Assembly (NCBI GenBank): GCA_016840065.1
Contig: JAEOTB010000055.1
Span: 1 to 53,551, forward strand
Source: Candidatus Hermodarchaeota archaeon
GTDB lineage: Archaea > Asgardarchaeota > Hermodarchaeia > Hermodarchaeales > Hermodarchaeaceae
DNA length: 53,551 bases
Reading direction: 5' to 3'
Positions 31,749 through 40,743 of this stretch are shown here, in pieces (the first letter of the stretch is position 1; the number at the start of each line of letters is the position of its first letter). Below the pieces are notes generated by a model. It saw only the letters and a program-made list of their open reading frames with translations. It did not search any database and was not told the origin of the DNA. Made by a program: the position numbers and the translations under genes.

Positions 31749-33248
31749 CTAGTGCCAAGGAAAGACATCGATGAGAGGTAAATAGGTGGGGTAGAAGAGA
31801 AAGACGTAGAGGAGGCAGTAGAGAAGGAGAATGAAGAAGAGAAGATATGTGGCGTTACGACCCTGACGGCGTAACCAGTCAATGGAGCTCTGCTCTGAAT
31901 CTTGTTCTTGTTTCATTCTTTTACTGCGGTAAGCTCCCACAAGGGCGAAGAAAATCATGCCTGAAAAAGTGAATAGGAGAACCGTCTTGAATTTTAGGAG
32001 TCCCCACCAAAAGAGGTGTGTGTAACTACCTACAGTGACGTAGAGGAGTGTGATGCCAAGGGCGGTTAGAAACAACCCTAGACGTGTGGCTCGATGTGGA
32101 CCTAATAGCACAGCGGTTGTGCGGAGCCCTGCTTGACGATCAGCATCATAGTCGGAGGCAGTGTGAACACCGTGGGTTCCTGCATAGAAGAAACCCGGAC
32201 CTATTAGGAGGAGAAGAGGAAGTGTTGGTTGAGCTGCAAGTATGATGAAGGCTGCGACTACTGCCATTGTACCAAAGGCCAGCCCAATCATGAAGAGGTC
32301 TATGAAGGGCTTTGCTTTGAGGCGAAGGGGAGGGCCTGAGTAAAGACAGCCCAGTAAAACAATACTTAGTAGCACCACAAAGAAGAGAGGAGATACTAGT
32401 ATGGCTAGTACTACGGCGACTAAGAGCATGCTAAGGGCTAGTAGAATTCCCTCACGTTTGCTGACACGTCCAGCGGCAAGGGGAAGCTTGGACTTCTCAG
32501 AATGAGCCCTGTCAGTGTCTAGGTCACCAAGCTGATTCTGGATGAAGATGAAAGAATTGAGAAGACAAATTGAGATTAGAGCGGCTGAAAAACGGAGCCA
32601 TGTAAAAGGATTGTGAAGGGGAAAAGAAGGCGGTACACTTAGAGGTGGACCTCCGAGAATGAGAAAGGATAGTGTTACAAGGAAGACTGAGCCCAGCCAT
32701 ACATTGAAGCGAGTGAGTTGAGCTAGAACCTTCCAGAAAGGCACGGAATCTGACTCATCAACAGGACTCTCATCTGAAGAGAGGGCTGCTTTACTTCTTG
32801 GTTGTTTGTAGAGATTCAGCAGAGCAGTGGCTGCTAGAACAATGGTAAGAAAGCCAGTTGTGAGGGGATTTATGGGTGGAAAGATAAAGGCCCACAATAG
32901 ATACATGAGTACGGGATTGATAGGGGCTAACTCAGGCCAAGGGTGACCTGCTTGAAGGTTCAAGAAAGTCTCTACAGTAAATGAAGCAAAAAGGAGAGCA
33001 GCTATCGCATGGATGATGCTGTCAGACCGAGTTCGCCACCAACCAAAGAGGCTGAATCGGATTAGATACATTGCAGAAGCGAAGAGGATGATGAAGAGTG
33101 GTAGGAAAAGCCCGTTTTGGTAAGCGAGATTCATGGTTACCCCTGGAACAAGTAACCCTGCGATAAATTCTATGAGCATGCCCGTGATAAGGAGGATTAT
33201 TCCTAGGATGAAATATAGGCGCTTTCTCCAGCGGTTTGCTTGCACCAT
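31749..33248 (-). CDS. UbiA-family prenyltransferase with N-terminal membrane extension
   Basis: 499 residues from ATG 33248. Residues 1-170 add about five membrane helices of unknown role. Residues 185-490 are a UbiA prenyltransferase domain: first Asp-rich motif N-x-L-G-D-L-D-T-D-R near 238-248 followed by KSKLPLAAGRVS, and second motif SDYDADRQAG near 365. These bind Mg-prenyl diphosphate. The enzyme should transfer a prenyl group in the membrane, to a quinone-like or archaeal lipid (DGGGP synthase type) acceptor. The TATA box at 33275-33282 fixes the start: an ATG 16 codons upstream lies beyond the promoter. Typical UbiA proteins have about 300 residues, so the extension is notable. Confidence 0.85.
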   Translation of the reverse strand: MVQANRWRKRLYFILGIILLITGMLIEFIAGLLVPGVTMNLAYQNGLFLPLFIILFASAMYLIRFSLFGWWRTRSDSIIHAIAALLFASFTVETFLNLQAGHPWPELAPINPVLMYLLWAFIFPPINPLTTGFLTIVLAATALLNLYKQPRSKAALSSDESPVDESDSVPFWKVLAQLTRFNVWLGSVFLVTLSFLILGGPPLSVPPSFPLHNPFTWLRFSAALISICLLNSFIFIQNQLGDLDTDRAHSEKSKLPLAAGRVSKREGILLALSMLLVAVVLAILVSPLFFVVLLSIVLLGCLYSGPPLRLKAKPFIDLFMIGLAFGTMAVVAAFIILAAQPTLPLLLLIGPGFFYAGTHGVHTASDYDADRQAGLRTTAVLLGPHRATRLGLFLTALGITLLYVTVGSYTHLFWWGLLKFKTVLLFTFSGMIFFALVGAYRSKRMKQEQDSEQSSIDWLRRQGRNATYLLFFILLLYCLLYVFLFYPTYLPLIDVFPWH

Positions 33249-33274
33249 GACAGACTCTAATGAATAGATGCCCC

Positions 33275-33282
33275 TATTTAAA
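33275..33282 (-). promoter_or_regulatory. TATA box for the UbiA-family gene (near-leaderless)
   Basis: TTTAAATA on the minus strand lies 26 bases before ATG 33248. At archaeal spacing the transcript would start within a few bases of the ATG. Confidence 0.6.
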
Positions 33283-33361
33283 CTAAAGAGCCGCAAGAAA
33301 GAATAAAAAGGACGTTAGGAGGCAATATTGCTCTCTTCGGTTATGCAGGAAGTTATATTTC

Positions 33362-34306
33362 ATGAAACCTCGGATTGCAGTAGTTGCAATTGGTGGGAAC
33401 TCGCTCATCAGGGACAATGACCACCAAACAATTCAAGACCAATATGCTGCTGCACAAGAAACTTGCATTCATATTGCCAACCTTGTACAGCTTGGCTGGC
33501 ATGTTGCCATAACCCACGGGAATGGTCCTCAGGTGGGTTTCTGTCTTCGACGCTCGGAACTAGCTGCTGAAGAAGTTCCAGAGTCGCCCCTTCATATTTG
33601 CGGAGCTGAAACTCAAGGATCGATAGGTTACATGTTGCAGCAAATCCTTTACGGCGAGTTTCATAAACGAGGTTTGCTTCAGGACATCGTTACTCTTGTC
33701 ACCCAAGTCATCGTTAGCCAAGATGACTCAGCGTTCTCTGATCCAACCAAGCCTATTGGATCCTACATGGATGAGAAAACAGCCCAGCAAAGAGAAGCCG
33801 AGGGTTGGCAAGTTCGAGAAGTTGAAAGGGGTCGTTGGCGTCGGGTAGTTCCTTCACCAAAACCGCTAAGAATTGTCGAGGAGCCTGTGATAACCAATCT
33901 CCTGAGGGCAGGAGTTGTGGTCATAACTGCAGGTGGTGGAGGTATTCCTGTTGTTGAAGATGAAGAAGGTTGTCTAGAAGGAGTGGCTGCAGTCATAGAT
34001 AAGGATCGAGTCTCAGCCTTACTCGGGAACACCCTTGGGGCCCGGCTCCTACTCATTTCTACCAAGGTTGATAAGGTCTACATCAACTATGGTGAGCCAG
34101 GGCAAAAAGCGATTGAAACGATGAGTATATCGACAGCTCGTCGCTACCTCAAAGAGGGACACTTTAAGGCTGGTTCAATGAAGCCAAAAATCGAGTCCGC
34201 CATCACCTTTCTTGAGAATGGAGGTAAGCAGGCAATCATCACTTCTCCTGAAAACTTGACTGAGGCCTTAATCAGAAATGCAGGAACAAGAATACTTCCC
34301 GATTGA
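33362..34306 (+). CDS. arcC: Carbamate kinase
   Basis: 314 residues of the amino acid kinase fold, with full-length family features: VAIGGNSLI at the start, THGNGPQVG, QGSIGYMLQQ, SQDDSAF...PTKPIGSYMDE, ITAGGGGIPVV, VIDKDRVSALL and GSMKPKIESAI near the end. It interconverts carbamoyl phosphate plus ADP with ATP plus carbamate. No arginine deiminase or ornithine transcarbamoylase gene is adjacent, so it may work in fermentation of other carbamoyl donors or in carbamoyl phosphate supply. ATG 33362 starts the conserved strand. Its stop lies 24 bases before the likely start of the PPP phosphatase. Confidence 0.95.
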   Translation: MKPRIAVVAIGGNSLIRDNDHQTIQDQYAAAQETCIHIANLVQLGWHVAITHGNGPQVGFCLRRSELAAEEVPESPLHICGAETQGSIGYMLQQILYGEFHKRGLLQDIVTLVTQVIVSQDDSAFSDPTKPIGSYMDEKTAQQREAEGWQVREVERGRWRRVVPSPKPLRIVEEPVITNLLRAGVVVITAGGGGIPVVEDEEGCLEGVAAVIDKDRVSALLGNTLGARLLLISTKVDKVYINYGEPGQKAIETMSISTARRYLKEGHFKAGSMKPKIESAITFLENGGKQAIITSPENLTEALIRNAGTRILPD

Positions 34307-34329
34307 AATCGAGTCAGAGGTGGCTTGAG

Positions 34330-35175
34330 TTGAATGATGTGAATGACCTCTTCTGGCCCATACATCAAGCAGAGGTTTCGAGTAAAGAGTGGACGGAAGA
34401 ACTGCTTACTCGAGTAACAAAGGTTCTGAAAAAGGAACCACTGCTAATCACCCTGCCTGATGGACCTCTCGTTTTTGTTGGAGATACTCATGGAGATTGG
34501 GAGGCAACTTTGAGCATCATTGAACAATACTGGGACTCGCCCACAACCTTTGTATTTCTAGGTGACTATGTGGACCGGGGACCACGCCAAGTTGAGAATA
34601 TCAACCTTCTCTTTAGTCTCAAGTGCCAAGCCCCAGAACGTTTGATTCTTCTAAGGGGTAATCATGAGACAGAATCAATAAACCGGCGCTATGGGTTCTA
34701 CTCAGAGGTCAAGGATAAACTAGGTGATTTGACTGAGGAATACGCTCGTAGTTTCCAGGAACTTCCTCTAGCAGCTGTAAGTAATCGTCGGGGAACCTTT
34801 GCGGTACATGGCGGCATAGCTGAAGGCTTAGAGGAGATTGGGGAAATTAACGAGCTGCCACGAGAGAAGGAAATAGAGAATCATATTACCTTTCAGCTTC
34901 TTTGGAATGATCCCAAGGAGAAGATTCAGGGATTTAAACCGAATCCTAGAGGGGGCGGAAGCCGCCTGTATGGTCGTGATGTGACTGAAGAGTTCCTTGA
35001 GAGAAACGGCTTGAAATTCATTATTCGTGCTCATGAAGTGTTCGAGCAAGGGTACCATGAGTTCTTCGACGGGCTTGTTATCAGCCTATTCTCTTGTCGC
35101 TGTTATCGCAGGCCAATGGAAGGAAAGGTACTTCACATAGATAGCGATGGTGTGCAGCGACCCGTTCGAGTCTAA
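34330..35175 (+). CDS. PPP-family serine/threonine phosphatase (metallophosphatase)
   Basis: About 281 residues. Complete PPP motifs are present: GDTHGDWEATL (G-D-x-H-G), FLGDYVDRGPRQVEN (G-D-x-V-D-R-G) and LRGNHETESINRRYGFYSEV (G-N-H-E). The metal-binding His is in VHGGIAEG and a later His in IIRAHEVFEQG. It is close to eukaryotic PP1/PP2A/PP5 catalytic cores and should remove phosphate from protein Ser/Thr. The start is set at TTG 34330, eight bases after GAGGTG; the open frame begins at TTG 34303, overlapping the carbamate kinase stop. It is likely co-transcribed with arcC. Its last four bases overlap the convergent kinase-like gene. Confidence 0.92.
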   Translation: MNDVNDLFWPIHQAEVSSKEWTEELLTRVTKVLKKEPLLITLPDGPLVFVGDTHGDWEATLSIIEQYWDSPTTFVFLGDYVDRGPRQVENINLLFSLKCQAPERLILLRGNHETESINRRYGFYSEVKDKLGDLTEEYARSFQELPLAAVSNRRGTFAVHGGIAEGLEEIGEINELPREKEIENHITFQLLWNDPKEKIQGFKPNPRGGGSRLYGRDVTEEFLERNGLKFIIRAHEVFEQGYHEFFDGLVISLFSCRCYRRPMEGKVLHIDSDGVQRPVRV

Positions 35176-37139
35176 CCCAATTTGACAGAGGGAATTCTTA
35201 GAATAAAGACGGTACCATAACGTCTATCTCCAGGGATACGATTACTAACCTCAACTTTTCCTTTAAAGGATGCAGCTATTTTTTCCACTAGGAGTAGAGT
35301 CAAGGGCGAGTCCTTTGCAGGGCGAAGGTCTCGGCGGAAAAGGAGATCCTTTTCTTCGTCTGGAATTACGTTTCCCTCATCGGAGAAGGTAACTTGCCAA
35401 TAGGTTACAGCAGCCCAAGTGATTTCCTTAGCTGCTACTTCAATGGTCACTTTGTTGTGGGGGTTCTTTTCAATCATGTAATGCAAGAGGTTCGTGAAAA
35501 GGTCATGAAGTAGGAGATTTGCTAATACATAGCAACCGGACCTTGGTAGCTTCGAGGGAATAGTTAATTCTCTTTGATTGAAGTGCTCCTTTACCTCCTC
35601 AGTCACTTTTGATAGAATTCTACACATGTCAACGCGAGAAAGCTCAGGAGCTTGATTCGAACCGATTTGACGGATTTTCAGTACAGAACTGATAAGCCTT
35701 TGTATCCATTTTGCCTCTTTGGTTACTCCCAAGACGTATTCACTGGCTCGGGGGTCATCCTTAAGCATCTCGGTTAGAGCTTCTGCGTTACCTTGAATCT
35801 CTTGACTTCTCTCCATTACTTGAGAGACAAGGAGTTCATCGTATTGATCCCTTTCAGAGATTACCCCTGGTTTTGAAGATCTCCTTACTCTTCTAGCTTG
35901 TTTGGCTTTATTTAACTCGAAACGGATACGTTTCATCCTCTCGATAAGAAGACGGTAATTATCTGAGAGGGATTGAAGTTCAGTAAAGAGTAAGTGACGT
36001 GGTTCCTCGTAGGCTGTTATTCCAGGTTCACTAACATCTAATACCTGTTCTTCTAGCTTCTCGAGCGGCCGAAACATAAGACCAAAGAGAAAGAAGGATA
36101 CTGCTCCTCCGAATACTAGGAGGATTCCCACAAGGGAGAAGAAACCGATCCCGATAATCTGCATCGCGATGGCTGCATCCCCCAGGGGGAGGAAAATTAA
36201 GAGAACACCTTGGATTAGAGAAACAGCAGTAATTATCAGGATTAGTAGAATTCCCATTAGAAGTGAAATTATCAATATCGTTGCAACTGCGGTGTAGCGA
36301 ACAGAGGCAGGGCGGTGTTCTGGCATATTTTCGATTGTCTGTGCAAAGATGGCCAATGCGGTGACAAGGAACATCAGATTTGAGAGAAGGAGAAGACTAT
36401 CTGACACGGAGCCAGCAAGATAGAAGACAGGAACCATTGAATGGAGAAAACCGTATTGGAAGGCAAAATGAGTATAGGCTAAGAACTGGATTGAAACTGT
36501 GATGACCAAGGTGGCTCGGCAAAGATGATCAATTAGTTCATAAGGTGTGTTCTTTGCGAAAAAGAAACTCCACGCGAATACAATGGCAAACCACCCCAAC
36601 AACATTCTAGCTCCAGCAATAAGGGCAAAGGGGACAAGGGGCACGCCAAGGAGATTCGCATTGTAAACGTGAAGAAGGAAGCCAAGGAACAGTATAACAA
36701 GTGCGATGTATCCTACGATAGAGGTAAGGCTCCGTCTGCCCCGCTGCTCTCCTGTTATTACAGCTAATCCAATAACTAGAACGATTAGTGCGAGTAATTC
36801 GAAACTAGTAGTTCCACTGGGAAAGCCTATGGAGGAACTAAGAAAGAAGACTTCGATTAGGAACCATGTAACACCGATAACATTGATAATGCCCACTAGT
36901 AGGAGCAGAATCATCAAACGCCGAATAACCTTGTTTTGATACCCTTGAAGGCAGAAGCACACACAGATGACTGCGACGTTACTTAGTAAACGAACCCCAA
37001 AGATGTAGGATAACAGAAAGGGCTGAGCACCTACAAACAAGGGAATAATTGAGAGAAATATTACAAAGGGGAGAGAAAGGGCAATGATTCCTTGATTATA
37101 GCGTTGAAGCCAGCGACTTCTTCCTATTAATTTTGACAA
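35172..37139 (-). CDS. Membrane sensor protein with degenerate histidine-kinase core
   Basis: 655 residues. About ten to eleven membrane helices lie in residues 15-370, followed by a HAMP-like linker and coiled segment (LEKLEEQVLDVSEPGITAYEEPRH). Residues 430-500 form a DHp-like helical hairpin (QVMERSQEIQGNAEALTEML) without the expected phospho-accepting His. Residues 515-652 form an HATPase-like domain. Its N-box reads LLLHDLFTNLLHYM and its G1 box FSDEGNVIPDE instead of D-x-G-x-G. It keeps the fold but lost the His and key ATP-loop glycines, so it is probably a non-catalytic sensor or a diverged kinase. It overlaps the PPP phosphatase convergently by 4 bases. Confidence 0.75.
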   Translation of the reverse strand: MSKLIGRSRWLQRYNQGIIALSLPFVIFLSIIPLFVGAQPFLLSYIFGVRLLSNVAVICVCFCLQGYQNKVIRRLMILLLLVGIINVIGVTWFLIEVFFLSSSIGFPSGTTSFELLALIVLVIGLAVITGEQRGRRSLTSIVGYIALVILFLGFLLHVYNANLLGVPLVPFALIAGARMLLGWFAIVFAWSFFFAKNTPYELIDHLCRATLVITVSIQFLAYTHFAFQYGFLHSMVPVFYLAGSVSDSLLLLSNLMFLVTALAIFAQTIENMPEHRPASVRYTAVATILIISLLMGILLILIITAVSLIQGVLLIFLPLGDAAIAMQIIGIGFFSLVGILLVFGGAVSFFLFGLMFRPLEKLEEQVLDVSEPGITAYEEPRHLLFTELQSLSDNYRLLIERMKRIRFELNKAKQARRVRRSSKPGVISERDQYDELLVSQVMERSQEIQGNAEALTEMLKDDPRASEYVLGVTKEAKWIQRLISSVLKIRQIGSNQAPELSRVDMCRILSKVTEEVKEHFNQRELTIPSKLPRSGCYVLANLLLHDLFTNLLHYMIEKNPHNKVTIEVAAKEITWAAVTYWQVTFSDEGNVIPDEEKDLLFRRDLRPAKDSPLTLLLVEKIAASFKGKVEVSNRIPGDRRYGTVFILRIPSVKLG

Positions 37140-37202
37140 CCTCGCCCACCATCTATTACCGAATTAAAACGAGAGAGAACAGATTAGCTTTAAAGCCTTT
37201 GC

Positions 37203-38333
37203 TTAGTCTCTCAACCCCTGAGCTTCTTTGATGGCTGATTCAATCTCTACTGAAAGCTTGGGACCAATCCCATGGATTGCTCGAAGCCCAGCGCGCCCCT
37301 CCTTTTCCAGGACCTCTAGTAAGTTCTTGGACTGGGCATCAACGATTCGCCCTGCTTTCCTGAGGGCGAATTCCCGAAAGCCAGTTATCCCCTTTAAGGT
37401 AAGCCGGTAGGCACGGTCGTAGAGAATTTCAGCTACTCGTAGGTTGAAGGCTAGTGGATGATCGGGTGGTATTGGTCGAGGAATGCGGTCAGAGAGCCCA
37501 TACTCTTGGCAAAGCCGTTCTACACGTCGTCCCAGATTGGCAATGTAATGTGGATGAGGAGCATAGGCTGTATTGTTTTCATAGAGCAGCTCATATTTTT
37601 CAAGGAGTTTCGGATCGTAGCGTCTAAGTGCCTCGAAAAACCATTCGCGCTGTTTGGATGCGAGCGTCAAGGACCCCACCAACACATATTGCCCGCCGTT
37701 ATTTTTTGTCTCCTGTATTACAGCTTCCAGGTTCTCCTCATTATCATAGATGTAGGGTAGCGCTGGCATCAAGGCAGTCCCAGTGTAGAGTCCTGCTTTA
37801 GCGAATTTCCGCATCGCATTGAAACGGTTCTTCACGCTTGGTGCACCAGGTTCGAAGAGTCGGCGGGTCTTATCATCTCTTGTTGTTATGATTGAGAATC
37901 CTGTAATCACGGTGATGTCTCTAGAAATCATTCGTCGAAGAATGTTGAGATCCTTAAGAACCAAGTCAGACTTTTCCAAGATGAAAACTGGGAATTCCCG
38001 GTCAAGGCAAATCTGAAGCATCCTTTTGGAGAGCCTGTAGCGCTTTTCCAAGGGTTGCCAATCACCTACACCGATTAAACCCTTAGGGGAAAGGGGAAGC
38101 TCTTTACGGAGAAGGGTTGGAGCGTTCGCCTTGACTTTAATTATTCTAGCAAAGTCAGCAGGGTTCGCGTAAGGAGTGTACTTCTCTTCTCTTGTATAGC
38201 AATATTCACATCCATGTGCACAACCTATGTAGGGATGTGCAGAATACTGTGTCCAAAACCAAGGGTCTAAGTGTTTGTGCTTGTTGACTATCCGCTTTGC
38301 CTTGTATTCCTTAACTATGATTTGCATCCACAT
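37203..38333 (-). CDS. Radical SAM protein (SPL/Rv2578c-like) with C-terminal helix-hairpin-helix
   Basis: 376 residues. The cluster motif is Cys38-x3-Cys42-x2-Cys45 in GCAHGCEYCY. Barrel segments include GVGDWQPLEKRYRLSKRMLQICLDREFPVFILEKSDLVLKDL and ITGFSIITTRDDKTRRLFEPGAPS, all typical of the spore photoproduct lyase-like/Rv2578c-type group found next to DNA repair genes in many prokaryotes. The end (VLEKEGRAGLRAIHGIGPKLSVEIE) is a helix-hairpin-helix, a non-specific DNA-binding element. A DNA repair role is therefore an attractive inference. ATG at 38333; an ATG two codons in is equally possible. Confidence 0.85.
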   Translation of the reverse strand: MWMQIIVKEYKAKRIVNKHKHLDPWFWTQYSAHPYIGCAHGCEYCYTREEKYTPYANPADFARIIKVKANAPTLLRKELPLSPKGLIGVGDWQPLEKRYRLSKRMLQICLDREFPVFILEKSDLVLKDLNILRRMISRDITVITGFSIITTRDDKTRRLFEPGAPSVKNRFNAMRKFAKAGLYTGTALMPALPYIYDNEENLEAVIQETKNNGGQYVLVGSLTLASKQREWFFEALRRYDPKLLEKYELLYENNTAYAPHPHYIANLGRRVERLCQEYGLSDRIPRPIPPDHPLAFNLRVAEILYDRAYRLTLKGITGFREFALRKAGRIVDAQSKNLLEVLEKEGRAGLRAIHGIGPKLSVEIESAIKEAQGLRD

Positions 38334-38539
38334 TGCCCTTCCATTAGACCTGTGTTCTTTGGTAGAGCACTTAGATGTACTATCTAATAATTCCGATGCT
38401 ATTAGAGAAATTATTTTCGTCTATGGTAAATAGATTACCTTCCTTTTAGTAATTCCCAGACACACCCTCCGTTCCTCCAGCATCAAATCTAGGTAGACAA
38501 TGTTTCAATGGAGCGAAGGAATCGTTCAGGTTTTTGAGG

Positions 38540-40579
38540 TCAGCGTCTTCTCCTTATCATCCATATGACTACTACCAGACCAATGATTCCTGCTACTCCG
38601 CCTCCAATAATTAGGAGCGAAATAGGATTACTACCGACGATGAATTCATAGTAGAGTCCTCCGTTATCATCGCGACCGATGTTACCCAAAACGTCTTGCG
38701 CAGCCACATAAAGCTGAACTCGTGCACCTGCTGGAAATGGGTCAAGAGTTTCTTCATAGGTGTTTCCATAAGCCAGAGTCATTAAGCGGCTCAACCATGG
38801 CCCCATATTGACACTATAGGCGACATAGATTTGTTGAATGTCAGAACCTAGTTCCTCCTTCACAACTTGAGCCGTAACATGGACACTGTCAGTACTTAGT
38901 GGTTGCATGGGAGTATAGGTTACTCCAAAGACATTGGGTATGTAGCGTAAGACCGTCACCGAAACTTCGGATGTATTAGTGAGCCCGTTGTTATCTACAA
39001 CCCGTGCCTGAATTGTAAGAGGACCCCATCCCTGCACATCCCAGAGGTAGTAATATCGAGAATTAAGTACTGAAATCTTGGTAGTACTCCAGCTACTCCC
39101 ATTCAAACTGACCAGTACATACTTTATCGGTTCTTCATCCGGATCTGTCACATTGATCCAAATGGTACAAGTTGTGCCTTGAACAAGTTCTTCAGCGGGT
39201 AAGGGCGAATCGATGATAAGGGATATCCCCCAGTCTATTAACACCGAATGCGAGGCCCGTCCAACCCAGTCAGCATCGTCGAAGATGCGAGCATGAAACT
39301 GAATCTCTCCGTACTCCTCTGTTGCATTCCAATAATAGGTGCAGTGTGTCTCGTTGAGCCCTGAGGATATGTCAAACCAGTCGCCGCCTTCAATGGAGAG
39401 TTCTACTCGACTGATGTCATCGTAATCGTCATCGAGTTCAAGGACAATGGGCACATCATCTGCCGGGTTTATGTATCCAAGCGGGGGTAGAGGGGCAACA
39501 AATGTTGCCTCGGGGAAGCCAGGTTCTGTTGACACTATTTGGGCAAAATCTGCAACCGTAGCAGCCGCTGTTTTAGCAACGAGAGTTCCCAATTCAAAAG
39601 AATAATCGAACTGACCAATAGCATCAGCAGCGCTATGAATATAGGGTTGACCCATTCCTCCTCGTTCAAAGAACCAAACGGCTGGGTAGCCTTGTTCCCA
39701 GAAGGGTGAATGGTCACTTAATACCATGTGTGGGTTAAACCATGCATTCACTGGAGCACCCACCCAGTTTTGCCCACGGTCTTCAGCCAAGGAAGCGAAA
39801 GTCCCGCTGGCACCACCGTTGTGGATGATATCAATTTTCTCGTTTTCTGGTGCATCTGGATTATTCCAGTGAATCATGTCGAAATTTACCATTGCAGCAA
39901 CTGAGATGTTTTCATAATTCAGCATCCCAGCATAAGCCTTTGACCCGAAGAGACCCTGTTCCTCCTGATTAAACGCCAGAAAGTGGATACTATAATTATA
40001 GGTATATTGGGAGAGGGCTTGAGCCATTTCCATAACTGCAGCAACTCCTGACGCGTCATCATCAGCACCCGGCGATACTAAGGGTGTGGTGTCGAGGTGA
40101 GCACCGACAACAATTACAGCGTTGTTAAGAGAGTTACCTCCAGGTAAGATGCCGACCACGTTCGGCGAACCTCCACTGAAATCATGGATTGAAACATCTA
40201 AGCCTACATCTTCGAAGAAATCAGCTATGTAATCAACAGTTTCTGCGTTGCCTGGTTGACCTGTCATCCTACTCCCGAAGGCGCTTGTCAGCGTTGTTAA
40301 GTGACGACTGTATCCAGAAGTTGTTATCCGGTCGATTATGCCTTGGATTTCTGTTGGAGCATCAATACTCTTGGCTAGGGAAATTGACGACGTGATTGAA
40401 TCAGAGGCTCTATCGTATTGGTGGTTATCAATTAATCCACTGGATGAAATCGAGTTCATCTGTGATAATGCAAGTGGATTCGAATCACTGGCTGAAAGGC
40501 CTGTTGGAGTTAATATCAAAAACCCGCAGAGCATGAGTAACAGAAGTCCAGAATGTATCCACATCTTCTTCAAGGACAA
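38540..40579 (-). CDS. Exported M28-family zinc aminopeptidase, membrane-anchored
   Basis: 679 residues. Signal helix at about 10-30 (LLLLMLCGFLILTPTGLSA). The M28 catalytic domain spans about 85-350, with metal ligands in GAHLDT (His, Asp), GADDDASG (Asp), NQEEQG (Glu-Glu), NFDMIH (Asp) and LSDHSPFWE (His). Next come about 300 residues of repeated Ig-like/FN3-like beta domains (IDSPLPAEEL, VRVVDNNGLTNTSEVSVTV types). The C-terminus is a membrane helix (LLIIGGGVAGIIGLVVVIWMI) and tail RRRR. All ligands are present, so an active extracellular aminopeptidase is likely, perhaps feeding amino acids to the cell along with the M1 enzyme. It stands alone. Confidence 0.92.
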   Translation of the reverse strand: MSLKKMWIHSGLLLLMLCGFLILTPTGLSASDSNPLALSQMNSISSSGLIDNHQYDRASDSITSSISLAKSIDAPTEIQGIIDRITTSGYSRHLTTLTSAFGSRMTGQPGNAETVDYIADFFEDVGLDVSIHDFSGGSPNVVGILPGGNSLNNAVIVVGAHLDTTPLVSPGADDDASGVAAVMEMAQALSQYTYNYSIHFLAFNQEEQGLFGSKAYAGMLNYENISVAAMVNFDMIHWNNPDAPENEKIDIIHNGGASGTFASLAEDRGQNWVGAPVNAWFNPHMVLSDHSPFWEQGYPAVWFFERGGMGQPYIHSAADAIGQFDYSFELGTLVAKTAAATVADFAQIVSTEPGFPEATFVAPLPPLGYINPADDVPIVLELDDDYDDISRVELSIEGGDWFDISSGLNETHCTYYWNATEEYGEIQFHARIFDDADWVGRASHSVLIDWGISLIIDSPLPAEELVQGTTCTIWINVTDPDEEPIKYVLVSLNGSSWSTTKISVLNSRYYYLWDVQGWGPLTIQARVVDNNGLTNTSEVSVTVLRYIPNVFGVTYTPMQPLSTDSVHVTAQVVKEELGSDIQQIYVAYSVNMGPWLSRLMTLAYGNTYEETLDPFPAGARVQLYVAAQDVLGNIGRDDNGGLYYEFIVGSNPISLLIIGGGVAGIIGLVVVIWMIRRRR

Positions 40580-40743
40580 TTACCTCAAATATATGATACC
40601 CGAGACCGTTTGTTGATTCTTTTCTTATTTCTTTCCTTTACTGCACATTCAGCGGTCAACGATTATGGTAATGGAGAGAAACCAGCCTAAATTAGGAAGA
40701 ACTATCAATATTCTGTTACTGAAGAATCTGTGAGGTGGGAAGA

